Assembly: GCA_029942065.1 (NCBI GenBank)
Contig: JAPYTY010000152.1
Coordinates: forward strand, 1 to 5,685
Source: Acidobacteriota bacterium
GTDB lineage: Bacteria; Acidobacteriota; UBA6911; RPQK01; JADFOI01
DNA length: 5,685 bases
Reading direction: 5' to 3'
Position numbers and translations under genes: made by a program. Positions 1-5,458 of the stretch are shown here, one piece after another (the stretch's first letter is position 1; each line of letters opens with the position of its first letter). Under the pieces are notes generated by a model. It ran no database searches, was not told the origin of the DNA, and saw only the letters and a program-made list of their open reading frames with translations.

Positions 1-285
1 GACCTGTACCGCGGTCAGGACCGCCGGGATATCATCCTGGTCAACCCTCAGGACATGAAACGCTTGGGTCTCACCGAGAATCAACCCGTGACCGTCCGCA
101 GCAAGATCGGATCGATGTCCGGCATTCTTGTACGTCCCTTTCCCGAGATCAAGGCCGGCAACGTGCTGATGTACTATCCGGAAGCCAATCAACTGGTGGC
201 GCGCCACACCGACAAGCTGTCCCGGACGCCCGCCTTCAAGGGGAGTGTCGTCACCCTGGAGGGATCTCAAGATGCCGCTGTCTGA
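1..285 (+). CDS. FdhF/YdeP-type molybdopterin oxidoreductase, C-terminal fragment
   Basis: This is the last 94 codons of a gene that begins before the window. The visible part is the C-terminal molybdopterin dinucleotide-binding domain of the DMSO reductase superfamily. The segment with ILVNPQDMKRLGL followed by a V-V-x-S-x-x-G stretch is the beta-barrel that clamps the cofactor. The ending, with FPEIKAGNVLMYYPEAN, then a conserved R-H-x-D-x-L-S-x-T-P-A-F-K run, is characteristic of the FdhF/YdeP family (formate dehydrogenase alpha-like proteins). Such enzymes carry bis-MGD, usually with an N-terminal Fe-S cluster, but the catalytic part is outside the window, so substrate and metal cannot be told. 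The stop codon lies inside the start of the mobBA-like gene (14-nt overlap), which indicates an operon and translational coupling with cofactor synthesis. The domain call is firm; the subfamily call rests on recognition of the terminal motif. Confidence 0.87.
   Translation, partial: DLYRGQDRRDIILVNPQDMKRLGLTENQPVTVRSKIGSMSGILVRPFPEIKAGNVLMYYPEANQLVARHTDKLSRTPAFKGSVVTLEGSQDAAV
258..263 (+). promoter_or_regulatory. Ribosome binding site deciding the mobBA start
   Basis: GGAGGG lies 8 nt before the ATG at 272, inside the last codons of the upstream oxidoreductase. It favours the ATG at 272 over the in-frame ATG at 245, which has no comparable site and would lengthen the overlap. After this start the protein reads MPLSDPRFEF. 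Confidence 0.75.
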
Positions 286-1277
286 TCCGCGATTTGAATT
301 CAGTCCTACCCCTATCCATTCCCTGGAAGCCGGTCACACTGTGCAGCTGGCGGATCTTCCCGCCTTTGGTGTGTGCGGCCGGAGCGGATCGGGGAGAACG
401 ACCCTCATCGAAGCGGTGATTCCGAAACTGCGCAGGCAGGGACTCAAGGTCGCGGTGGTCAAGGGAACGACCGACGAGATCGCGGTCGACTCTCCCGACC
501 TGGCCTCTTCTATCAGGAGATTGTCGGCCCACCACGATCTGGTCCTGGTGGAAAGCAACCACGACTCCCTCCTACCCAGGGTGTGGCTGGCAGACGCTTC
601 CGAGAAAGCCGTTCCGACCAACGTTCAAGGCGTCGTAGCCCATCTGTCACGCGACTGTGACCGTGTCCAATCGCTGCTATCCATCTTGAAGGAGTGGTTG
701 CCCCTCCAGTGGGACAAAACTCCGGTTTTTGGATGCCTTCTTATCGGCGGTAAGAGCCGCCGAATGGGTTATCCCAAGCATCTCATTCAAAAAAACGGGA
801 AACCCTGGATTCAACGACCCGTGGAACTGCTCGAGCAGACTGCCTCTCAGGTGGCCATCGTGGGAGGCGAATCAGAGATGGCAGGGTGTTGTCCATCTAC
901 CCGATGTACCCACCCTTGGCGGACCCATGGCGGGGGTTTTGGCCGCCCTGCGCTGGGCCCCCCAGGTCTCCTGGCTGGTGGTGGCCTGCGATCTGCCCCA
1001 GCTGTCGCTGTCCTCTCTGGAGTGGCTCATCTCGACTCGATCTCCCGGTGTCTGGGCGACCCTTCCGCGGCTACAGGGACCGGACCGGCCCACCGAGCCT
1101 CTTCTGGCCCACTATGACTACCGCACTCGCCCACTGGAAGACCTGGCAGTCGACGGTGATTTTTCGCTATCTCATCTCGGATCCCACCCCAAGGTGATCA
1201 CTCCTGCACCTCCGGCGGCCCTGGAACCTGCCTGGCAGGACGTCGATACTCCCGCCGAACTTGAAAAAGTGGGTTAA
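272..1277 (+). pseudogene. MobB-MobA fusion for molybdenum cofactor guanylylation, frameshifted
   Basis: An N-terminal MobB-like P-loop domain (residues about 30-150) is joined to a MobA-like nucleotidyltransferase. MobA transfers GMP from GTP to molybdopterin to make MGD; MobB binds GTP and assists. The P-loop reads GRSGSGRTT, with Arg where Walker A has Lys. It is followed by KVAVVKG, but the K-H-x-H-H region and roughly 40 residues usual before the D-LVLVE strand are absent. The MobA part starts at TPVFGCLLIGGKSRRMG with PKHLI, the nucleotide-binding loop. Near 878-888 the reading moves from frame 2 to frame 3: frame 2 carries VAIVGGESEM and then nonsense to a stop at 1115-1117. Frame 3 carries GVVHLPDVPTLGGPMAG, the CDLP motif, EPLLAHYD and the C-terminal DVDTPAEL, ending at TAA 1275-1277. 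Removing one base of the GGG at 884-886 would rejoin the two, but a larger deletion is also possible. It overlaps the preceding molybdoenzyme, the expected client. It may be a true pseudogene, or a live gene with an assembly error. Confidence 0.82.
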
Positions 1278-1290
1278 CAATTCCCGTCGG

Positions 1291-1333
1291 GGAGCCAGGC
1301 TCCAGTCTGGCCGCCGGGGGCCCCATACCCGGG
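1291..1333. repeat. Palindrome cluster after mobBA
   Basis: Fourteen bases after the mobBA stop lies a compact hairpin with arms GGAGC and GCTCC and loop CAG (1291-1303). Then follow a GC-rich GGGGCCCC palindrome (1317-1324) and CCCGGG (1328-1333). There is no T-tract on the plus strand, so it is not a classical intrinsic terminator. The GGAGCCAGGCTCC-type core resembles the short palindromic intergenic repeats found in many copies in environmental bacterial genomes. That link is inference, since only one copy is in the window. Confidence 0.35.
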
Positions 1334-1435
1334 TTCAATCCTTGTTGAGAACTCCTCCACCAGGCCCGAACAGCCCGTCCATTTTCGACAACGATTCCGG
1401 TCCAGATTCTGGCCCCTCAAAAAAAAATCTAGCCT

Positions 1436-1451
1436 GGTGACCTCGATCACA
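1436..1451. promoter_or_regulatory. CRP-like binding palindrome upstream of the cyclase gene
   Basis: The sequence reads GGTGA-CCTCGA-TCACA. The CRP consensus is TGTGA-N6-TCACA, so nine of ten conserved half-site bases match and the 6-base spacer is exact. Against the full 16-base E. coli consensus TGTGATCTAGATCACA it matches at 13 positions. Its centre (between 1443 and 1444) is 41.5 bases upstream of the start point predicted from the GATAAT -10 at 1473-1478, the class II CRP activator geometry. The downstream gene encodes an adenylate cyclase, so a cAMP-CRP feedback loop is a reasonable inference. No crp gene is in the window. Confidence 0.6.
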
Positions 1452-1472
1452 CACTTTTTCCAGGGTTTGGTC

Positions 1473-1478
1473 GATAAT
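1473..1478 (+). promoter_or_regulatory. Candidate -10 element of the cyclase promoter
   Basis: GATAAT matches the sigma-70 -10 consensus at five of six bases and would place the start point at about 1485. There is no good -35 at the usual spacing (CACACT at 1450-1455), which fits an activator-dependent promoter with the CRP-like site centred at -41.5. An A9 tract at 1419-1427 lies just upstream. A weaker alternative is TTTCCA (1457-1462) with TAGTAT (1479-1484), spacing 16. Confidence 0.45.
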
Positions 1479-1490
1479 TAGTATTGAAAG

Positions 1491-1568
1491 ATGAATACGA
1501 TGTTGATTTGGGTGCTCGCGCTGCTAAAACAAGGCACAGAGCAAGGAGGGTCCAACCTTGAAAACTGA
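1491..1568 (+). CDS. Possible 25-codon leader peptide overlapping the cyclase start
   Basis: An ATG at 1491 (second in-frame ATG at 1500) opens a 25-residue frame beginning MNTMLIWVLALL, hydrophobic and then polar. It runs through the Shine-Dalgarno of the cyclase gene and stops at TGA 1566-1568, 11 bases inside that gene. It would begin only a few bases after the predicted start point and has no clear ribosome binding site of its own. It could couple translation to the cyclase, or be chance. No homology is recognised. Confidence 0.2.
   Translation: MNTMLIWVLALLKQGTEQGGSNLEN
1543..1550 (+). promoter_or_regulatory. Ribosome binding site fixing the TTG start of the cyclase
   Basis: AAGGAGGG is an excellent Shine-Dalgarno sequence ending 7 nt before the TTG at 1558. 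It decides in favour of this non-ATG start, which leaves the cyclase core with the usual few residues before the first metal-binding Asp. Confidence 0.8.
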
Positions 1569-2445
1569 AATACTAGGAGTCCTGTTCACCGATGTCAGTA
1601 AAAGTGCGCCCCTGGAGGACTCATTGGGCGACACCCTTGATCTGGACAGGATAGGGGAATGCTTCACTGTTATCACCCGGATTGCCGAAGAAAACAACGG
1701 CAAGGTGATCAAGACCCTGGGTGACGAGATCATGCTCACCTTTCAGAATGCCGATTCCGCCCTGTTGGCCGCCACCTCGATCCAGGAGACCGTGACCCGA
1801 GCATTCGCAAAGGAAAGCCCTGACATCCAGCTGAAGATCGGTTTACATTATGGGGAGGTGGTGGTGGACAACGGTGATGTATTCGGGACCACGATCAATA
1901 CCGCCGAAAGACTGGTGAATCTGGCCACCCCGGGTCAAATTCTTACCACCGAGGCAACCACCAATGCTGCCACCAACGGAATAGGATCCAGAACCCTGCT
2001 CATCGGGAAGTTTCCTATCCGAGGCAACCAGGAGATGACGAGAGTCTACGAAGTCTTGCTGTCCAATGGGAAGGGAGATCCGGAGGCAACCTTGCCCTTG
2101 GCGAATAACCTGCCCCCTGGTTGTCTCCTCCTTCGCCATCGGGACCAGGAGGTTCGGTTCCATGAGGAGGGGCGTATCGTCTCGATGGGACGCGATCCCC
2201 GCCTCGACCTGGTTCTGTCTGATGATTTGACCTCGCGAAATCATGCCAGCATCGAGTGCTCCAACGACAGGTTTCTGCTGGAAGATCACAGTACCAATGG
2301 CACCTTTTTGTTTACTGATGAAGACGAAGTTATCCACCTCCATCAAGAGAAATGCCTGCTTCAGGGCAGCGGCCAGATCAGCCTGGGGCGAGAACCCACC
2401 GAAAATCCAACCGAGCTGATTCAGTTTGACCTGCGCCAGTCCTGA
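1558..2445 (+). CDS. Class III adenylate cyclase with C-terminal FHA domain
   Basis: This 295-residue protein has no signal peptide or membrane segment, so it is probably cytosolic. Residues 1-167 form a class III nucleotidyl cyclase domain making cAMP from ATP. The metal-binding Asp residues are D12 (in LFTDV) and D56 (in KTLGDE). The substrate-specifying Lys is K52, paired with D107 in DVFG, which points to ATP rather than GTP. N114 and R118 of NTAERL are the transition-state residues. All are present, so the domain should be active as a homodimer. Residues about 188-290 form an FHA domain, with G211-R212, the S226-R227-x-H229 phosphothreonine-binding set, and the S-T-N-G-T core at 245-249. 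FHA domains bind phosphothreonine, so activity or location may be tied to a Ser/Thr kinase, which is not in this window. The start is TTG with a strong ribosome binding site. A CRP-like site lies upstream. It appears monocistronic, with a hairpin after the stop. Confidence 0.93.
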   Translation: MKTEILGVLFTDVSKSAPLEDSLGDTLDLDRIGECFTVITRIAEENNGKVIKTLGDEIMLTFQNADSALLAATSIQETVTRAFAKESPDIQLKIGLHYGEVVVDNGDVFGTTINTAERLVNLATPGQILTTEATTNAATNGIGSRTLLIGKFPIRGNQEMTRVYEVLLSNGKGDPEATLPLANNLPPGCLLLRHRDQEVRFHEEGRIVSMGRDPRLDLVLSDDLTSRNHASIECSNDRFLLEDHSTNGTFLFTDEDEVIHLHQEKCLLQGSGQISLGREPTENPTELIQFDLRQS

Positions 2446-2464
2446 ACGATTCCTGGGCGGACAG

Positions 2465-2491
2465 CCACGCGGTCTTGATCGGACCGCGTGG
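2465..2491. terminator. Strong hairpin after the cyclase gene, terminator-like without T-tract
   Basis: The arms CCACGCGGTC (2465-2474) and GACCGCGTGG (2482-2491) pair perfectly over 10 bp around a 7-base loop, beginning 19 bases after the cyclase stop. The bases that follow on the plus strand (ATCCAAAAACG) lack a T-run, so it does not fit the standard intrinsic terminator. It may still end or protect the 3' end of the cyclase transcript. Confidence 0.5.
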
Positions 2492-2550
2492 ATCCAAAAA
2501 CGAAAACCGCCTTCCTTCTCCTTCAGCCTCCGCAATTCCCTTCCCGATCA

Positions 2551-2584
2551 CGTCGATTCCTGCCTGAGGAGGAATGGAAAAAAA
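2551..2584. repeat. Degenerate dispersed palindrome (ATTCCTGCC...GGAAT type)
   Basis: The arms ATTCCT (2556-2561) and AGGAAT (2570-2575) pair around an 8-base loop, with flanking CGTCG and a following A7 run. Read in one frame it gives DSCLRRNG, a phrase familiar from spurious translations of the abundant intergenic ATTCC-TGCG-AGGCAGGAAT palindromes in many bacterial genomes. I take it as a decayed copy of such an element. No second copy is in the window. Confidence 0.4.
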
Positions 2585-2681
2585 TCACGACCTGGTAGGG
2601 TTTTTGAGATAAAGTGGAGACAGAACAATTCCAAATTCCGAGCAGCTTCAGTTGTGTATTGCACTTTTGACGAGTCCTGCG

Positions 2682-2686
2682 GGAGG
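2682..2686 (+). promoter_or_regulatory. Ribosome binding site of the amidohydrolase gene
   Basis: GGAGG lies 8 nt before the ATG at 2695, which begins a well-formed signal peptide. I found no convincing sigma-70 promoter in 2446-2690. TTGAGA at 2604-2609 matches a -35 well but has no -10 at proper spacing. Confidence 0.75.
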
Positions 2687-2694
2687 AAAAAACG

Positions 2695-4407
2695 ATGAGC
2701 AAGAGTTATCGGCATCTACCTGTTTTACCCCTGGTGACCTGGGTCCTTCTGGCAACCGGCAACGGATGGGCTCAGAGCCCGGATCTGCCCCGGGAGGTCG
2801 TCGCCTATGCAGATTTGGTGGTTTACAACGGCAAGATCCTGACCGCCGACGAACAGTTCACCGTGGTCTCGGCAGTGGCGCTCCGCGACGGGAAGTTCCT
2901 GGCCACGGGAAATAACCAGAGGATCCTGGCCATGGCCGGTCCCGAGACACGGCGGGTGGATCTGGAGGGCCGAAGCGTGATCCCCGGCCTGATCGGGACC
3001 CACGTCCACAATGCCTTTGTCGGGAACATCGCCAAACGGGGTCAGGGAGGTAATCTGGATTTCAAGGACGTCGCCAGCGGTCTGGAAGAGATCCGGGCCG
3101 AGGTCGCCAAGTTTCCTGCCGGGCAAGAGCTTTACATGCGAGGACCCAGCAAGAAGCCCCTGGTGGTGGACGTCACCCTGGCCGAACTGGACGCAGCGGC
3201 TCCCGAGAACCCCATCTCTATTTCCTGCCAGAACAATCAGGTGATCGTCAACAGCCTGATGCTGGCCAAGATTCCTCCGGATACCCAGGGAATTTTAAAG
3301 GATGAAAACGGCAACCCCAATGGTCAACTGCGAGGCGCAGCCGCCGGACTCGTGATCTATGAAATGATGCCCTGGGAGAATGTGGAGGAGCAGGCCGTCA
3401 GGCAAAAGGCGGTCTTCAAGCGCTACCATCCTCAAGGGGTGACCACCCTTATCGGACGCGGCCAGGGATTTACGGTGTCCGTGATCCGAGAACTCTGGAT
3501 CAAGGATGAACTGGAATTGAGGGTGAGAATCCTTCACGAATTCCTGCGCTCTCAGGGCCGGCCCGAGGCCTTTCTCAAACGGATTGGAAACCTGACGGAC
3601 TTCGGAGACGACATGTACAAGATCATCGGGGCCACCGTCCAGGTGGTGGACGGAAGTGCCGGAAATGGTGCCGCCATGACGGACATCCCAAAGATCAATA
3701 AATTCGAGGGAGATCCCTACGATTCATTTGGTCAGAACAAGTGGGAGGAAACCGGCAATGCGGCCACCAGCGACCGCCTCAATATCATCCTGGCCAACCG
3801 ATACGGCTGGACCATCGGAGGTCTGCACAGCGCCGGAGACCACAGCAACACCTTGCTTCTGGAAGCCTTTGCAGAGGCACACCAGGAGAGATCCCTGGTG
3901 GGCCGCCACTTCGGTATCGACCACCAGCCCATGATGCGCGAAAAGCACTTCGCTCTGATGAAGGAGATGGATGTGATTCCCACCTTCTATGACGGTCCCT
4001 TCTCCGGAGACAACGAGTCCTGGATCTTCCAGTATGGAGCGGATGCCGTCTATAACATGGGTCCGGTAAAAAGCGCGATCGAAGCCGGCCTCAAGCCCGC
4101 CATCGAAATCCCGGGCGGCCTGGAAGCGATTGCCTCCTTCGTGCAACGAACCAGTGACGACGGCCGGGTCTGGAACCCCGAGGAAAAGGTCTCCCGCCAG
4201 GAGGCTCTGTACATGTACACTGCCTGGGCAGCTCGCTACAGCGGAGATGAAAAACTGCTGGGCTCGATCGAGCCCGGCAAACTGGCTGACCTGGTGATCT
4301 TGAACGGAGATTATTTGACCTGGCCGGAAGCCGACCTGGACAAGCTTCGCGTGTTGATGACCGTGGTGGATGGAAAAGTCGTCTACGAAGTCGGAGGCGC
4401 CTTCTAG
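2695..4407 (+). CDS. Exported YtcJ-like metal-dependent amidohydrolase (Amidohydro_3 type)
   Basis: This 570-residue protein starts with a Sec signal peptide: K3 and R6, a hydrophobic core at about 8-21, and likely cleavage after GWA-26, so it should act in the periplasm. LVVYNGKILTAD at about 41-52 is the N-terminal beta-sandwich strand of the family. V-I-P-G-L-I-G-T-H-V-H (95-105) carries the H103-x-H105 metal pair. GLHSAGD (376-382) fits the H-x-x-G-D ligand strand, and GIDHQPMM (407-414) the next conserved His strand, H410. The C-terminal ISREEAL-type helix and GSIEPGKLADLVILNGDY (523-540) close the sandwich. Where most relatives have G-S-D-x-P the chain reads IEIPGG (470-475), so the last acidic ligand is Glu or displaced. 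YtcJ-like enzymes hydrolyse C-N or similar bonds in small cyclic or amide substrates, but the substrate cannot be told here. It stands alone between the cyclase gene and a convergent HDOD gene. An orphan AGGAGGA follows its stop. Confidence 0.9.
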   Translation: MSKSYRHLPVLPLVTWVLLATGNGWAQSPDLPREVVAYADLVVYNGKILTADEQFTVVSAVALRDGKFLATGNNQRILAMAGPETRRVDLEGRSVIPGLIGTHVHNAFVGNIAKRGQGGNLDFKDVASGLEEIRAEVAKFPAGQELYMRGPSKKPLVVDVTLAELDAAAPENPISISCQNNQVIVNSLMLAKIPPDTQGILKDENGNPNGQLRGAAAGLVIYEMMPWENVEEQAVRQKAVFKRYHPQGVTTLIGRGQGFTVSVIRELWIKDELELRVRILHEFLRSQGRPEAFLKRIGNLTDFGDDMYKIIGATVQVVDGSAGNGAAMTDIPKINKFEGDPYDSFGQNKWEETGNAATSDRLNIILANRYGWTIGGLHSAGDHSNTLLLEAFAEAHQERSLVGRHFGIDHQPMMREKHFALMKEMDVIPTFYDGPFSGDNESWIFQYGADAVYNMGPVKSAIEAGLKPAIEIPGGLEAIASFVQRTSDDGRVWNPEEKVSRQEALYMYTAWAARYSGDEKLLGSIEPGKLADLVILNGDYLTWPEADLDKLRVLMTVVDGKVVYEVGGAF

Positions 4408-4412
4408 GAGGA
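4406..4412 (+). promoter_or_regulatory. Orphan Shine-Dalgarno sequence after the amidohydrolase stop
   Basis: AGGAGGA overlaps the TAG stop of the amidohydrolase gene. No plus-strand gene follows at usable spacing: the nearest ATG (4434) is 21 bases away and opens a frame antisense to the HDOD gene. It may be the remnant of a co-transcribed downstream gene lost by rearrangement, or chance. Confidence 0.3.
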
Positions 4413-4427
4413 ATCAGCAACCGTCCC

Positions 4428-4937
4428 TCACCGATGGGACCCGCTGGACTGCAGGAACAGTTCCCCATAACCTTTGGGAGCCAGCTCCCTCAAAAACAGC
4501 ATGCCGATATCCTGCATCAGGCCGGCCAGAAAGAGCACTTCTTCGTTGCGCATTTTGGTCCACTTGGCCAGGCACTGAGCAGAGACAGCAGAGAAAAGGG
4601 AGCGACGCCAGAATGCCTGGAAATCAAACCCCTGGACTTCATTACAGCGCATTCCGCGGACCAGTGAAAATGCCAGGGCGATGGTTTGTACGGCGTCGAT
4701 TCCCAGAATCGCCACGGCATGACTCAGTGTTTCAATCTGACGAGGGAAGCAGTGAAAAGCGGAGTTCACAACCTTGAGAACTCGGGCACAAAGAACCGGA
4801 TCCTGCCCGATCGCTTCGGCCAACTTCCTGAGATCCACATCCTGTTTCCGACACAGCTCAACGATTCTGATGGCAACCGCCGGAAGGGTCGGCAAAGTGG
4901 AACACTTTTCGAGCCGTTTTCGCAAATGGCTGTTCAT
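4428..4937 (-). CDS. HDOD-domain signalling protein, truncated at the C-terminus
   Basis: The 169-residue reading frame begins with the first two thirds of an HDOD domain, a helical fold related to HD phosphohydrolases that lacks the catalytic His-Asp pair and usually works in bacterial signalling. Recognisable parts are LPTLPAVA (15-22), IGQDPVLCARVLKVVNSAF (43-61), AVAILGIDAVQTIALAFSLV (74-93), the FWRRSLFSA helix (109-117) and GLMQDIGML (139-147), where Q142 replaces the His of HD. It resembles HDOD proteins that continue with the end of the domain and often a GGDEF domain. Here it stops just after YGELFLQSSGSHR, 20 bp from the convergent amidohydrolase stop, so at least the last part of the fold is missing. 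The ATG at 4937 is the only normal start after an upstream in-frame stop; its ribosome binding site is weak (GAGAAG). A possible -10, TATGAT (minus strand, 4991-4996), lies upstream without a clear -35. It may be non-functional. Confidence 0.8.
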   Translation of the reverse strand: MNSHLRKRLEKCSTLPTLPAVAIRIVELCRKQDVDLRKLAEAIGQDPVLCARVLKVVNSAFHCFPRQIETLSHAVAILGIDAVQTIALAFSLVRGMRCNEVQGFDFQAFWRRSLFSAVSAQCLAKWTKMRNEEVLFLAGLMQDIGMLFLRELAPKGYGELFLQSSGSHR

Positions 4938-4967
4938 CCGGGGTTCTTCTCGCCTGGAAGAAATACC

Positions 4968-4988
4968 TGTCCCTTTAATGAAAGGACA
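4968..4988. repeat. Imperfect inverted repeat in the HDOD leader
   Basis: TGTCC (4968-4972) and GGACA (4984-4988) pair, continued inward by TTT/AAA with one bulged C. On the minus strand it lies 31 bases before the HDOD start and just downstream of a possible TATGAT -10. It could be an operator or a leader hairpin, with nothing to decide which. Confidence 0.3.
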
Positions 4989-5006
4989 GAATCATATTCG
5001 GGGGTA

Positions 5007-5023
5007 GGTGCCGAAACGGCGCC
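5007..5023. repeat. GC-rich hairpin with AAA loop in the spacer
   Basis: GGTGCCG (5007-5013) pairs with CGGCGCC (5017-5023) through seven pairs, one of them G-U, around an AAA loop. On the plus strand it is followed by GGGCTTTATCTGTT, a poor T-tract; on the minus strand no T-run follows. It may be a weak terminator or a leader structure of the HDOD transcript. Confidence 0.3.
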
Positions 5024-5100
5024 GGGCTTTATCTGTTCCCTAAAGATTCCTATTGGTCCACCTCAGCCACCCATTGTTTCGGCTCTCGGGCACCGGAACT

Positions 5101-5346
5101 TTAGGTTGAAAATTCAAATTCCAGCGGTTTCCGGTATTCCGGATCGAGTAGACTGTAAAGAGGTTTTCGATTCGATGATCGGGGTACTACAAATCCCGGA
5201 AGGGCAGGAACCGGAGCCCGCCCAGGGATCGGGACCGCCAGCAGAAAAGTTTGTCCGACAGGTTTGGCAACAGGAGTTTTGCTTATTTGACAGGCACTTA
5301 GCTCATTCCCCGACAGAACTTCGCATCCTGTGAGGGTTCCCTCCAG
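5101..5346 (-). other. Minus-strand open frame without a normal start codon, unknown
   Basis: Between an in-frame stop at 5398-5400 and TAA at 5101-5103 the minus strand stays open for 98 codons but contains no ATG, GTG or TTG. The nearest possible start is CTG at 5346, giving 81 residues. The translation is proline-rich, with KTPVAKPVGQTFLLAVPIPG in the middle and a YRKPLEFEFST end. By hand count about 32 of 79 codons end in G or C, which looks lower than in the neighbouring genes. No family is recognised. It may be the relic of a gene whose 5' end was lost, or simply spacer. The rest of 4938-5458 shows no gene. Confidence 0.15.
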
Positions 5347-5376
5347 TGGATCGGAAGCCCAACGGGGTCTAGATTC

Positions 5377-5395
5377 TTCAAAATTTGGCTTTGAA
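5377..5395. promoter_or_regulatory. Inverted repeat overlapping the desaturase promoter
   Basis: TTCAAA (5377-5382) and TTTGAA (5390-5395) form a perfect 6-base dyad with a 7-base spacer. It overlaps the candidate -35 of the desaturase promoter, so it could be a repressor operator. No regulator gene is in view and the binding protein is unknown. Confidence 0.3.
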
Positions 5396-5419
5396 TTTCA
5401 CTCGACACTCTGTTATCTT
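5391..5419 (+). promoter_or_regulatory. Candidate sigma-70 promoter of the desaturase gene
   Basis: TTGAAT (5391-5396) and TATCTT (5414-5419) each match their consensus hexamer at four of six bases and are 17 bases apart. The start point would fall near 5426, about 33 bases before the proposed start codon. It is weak but well placed. Confidence 0.35.
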
Positions 5420-5458
5420 GCGCCCTTCATAGACCTTGAAACAGGAAATGACACCAAA

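Noticed and set aside
878..1117. Tail of frame 2 beyond the frameshift, and a programmed frameshift there
   Set aside because: The tail is cysteine-, proline- and glycine-rich nonsense antiphase to good MobA sequence. No slippery heptamer, stop-codon context or stimulatory structure suggests programmed shifting.
729..1277. Plus-strand frame opening with an ATG at 729, as a separate gene
   Set aside because: Its first 50 or so codons are out-of-frame translation of the MobA start; only the part after about 885 is MobA-like. It is the downstream half of the frameshifted fusion, not an independent gene.
1399..1427. Imperfect CCAG-ATT-CTGG hairpin followed by A9 as an intrinsic terminator of mobBA
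   Set aside because: On the plus strand the run is A, not T. On the minus strand no stem precedes the T9 run. A curved or UP-like tract for the cyclase promoter is more likely.
1843..2535. 230-codon minus-strand frame
   Set aside because: It is antisense to the cyclase-FHA gene, whose catalytic and binding motifs are complete. The minus translation shows no domain.
2426..2698. 90-codon plus-strand frame between the cyclase and amidohydrolase genes
   Set aside because: It overlaps the cyclase end, reads through a hairpin and a dispersed palindrome and has no ribosome binding site. The translation is of the spurious repeat type.
4091..4468. Minus-strand frame as a continuation of the truncated HDOD gene
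   Set aside because: It is an arginine- and proline-rich shadow of the amidohydrolase 3' end with none of the HDOD C-terminal motifs.
4686..5333. 215-codon plus-strand frame
   Set aside because: Its first 250 bases are antisense to the well-supported HDOD domain, and the remainder shows no recognisable domain or ribosome binding site.
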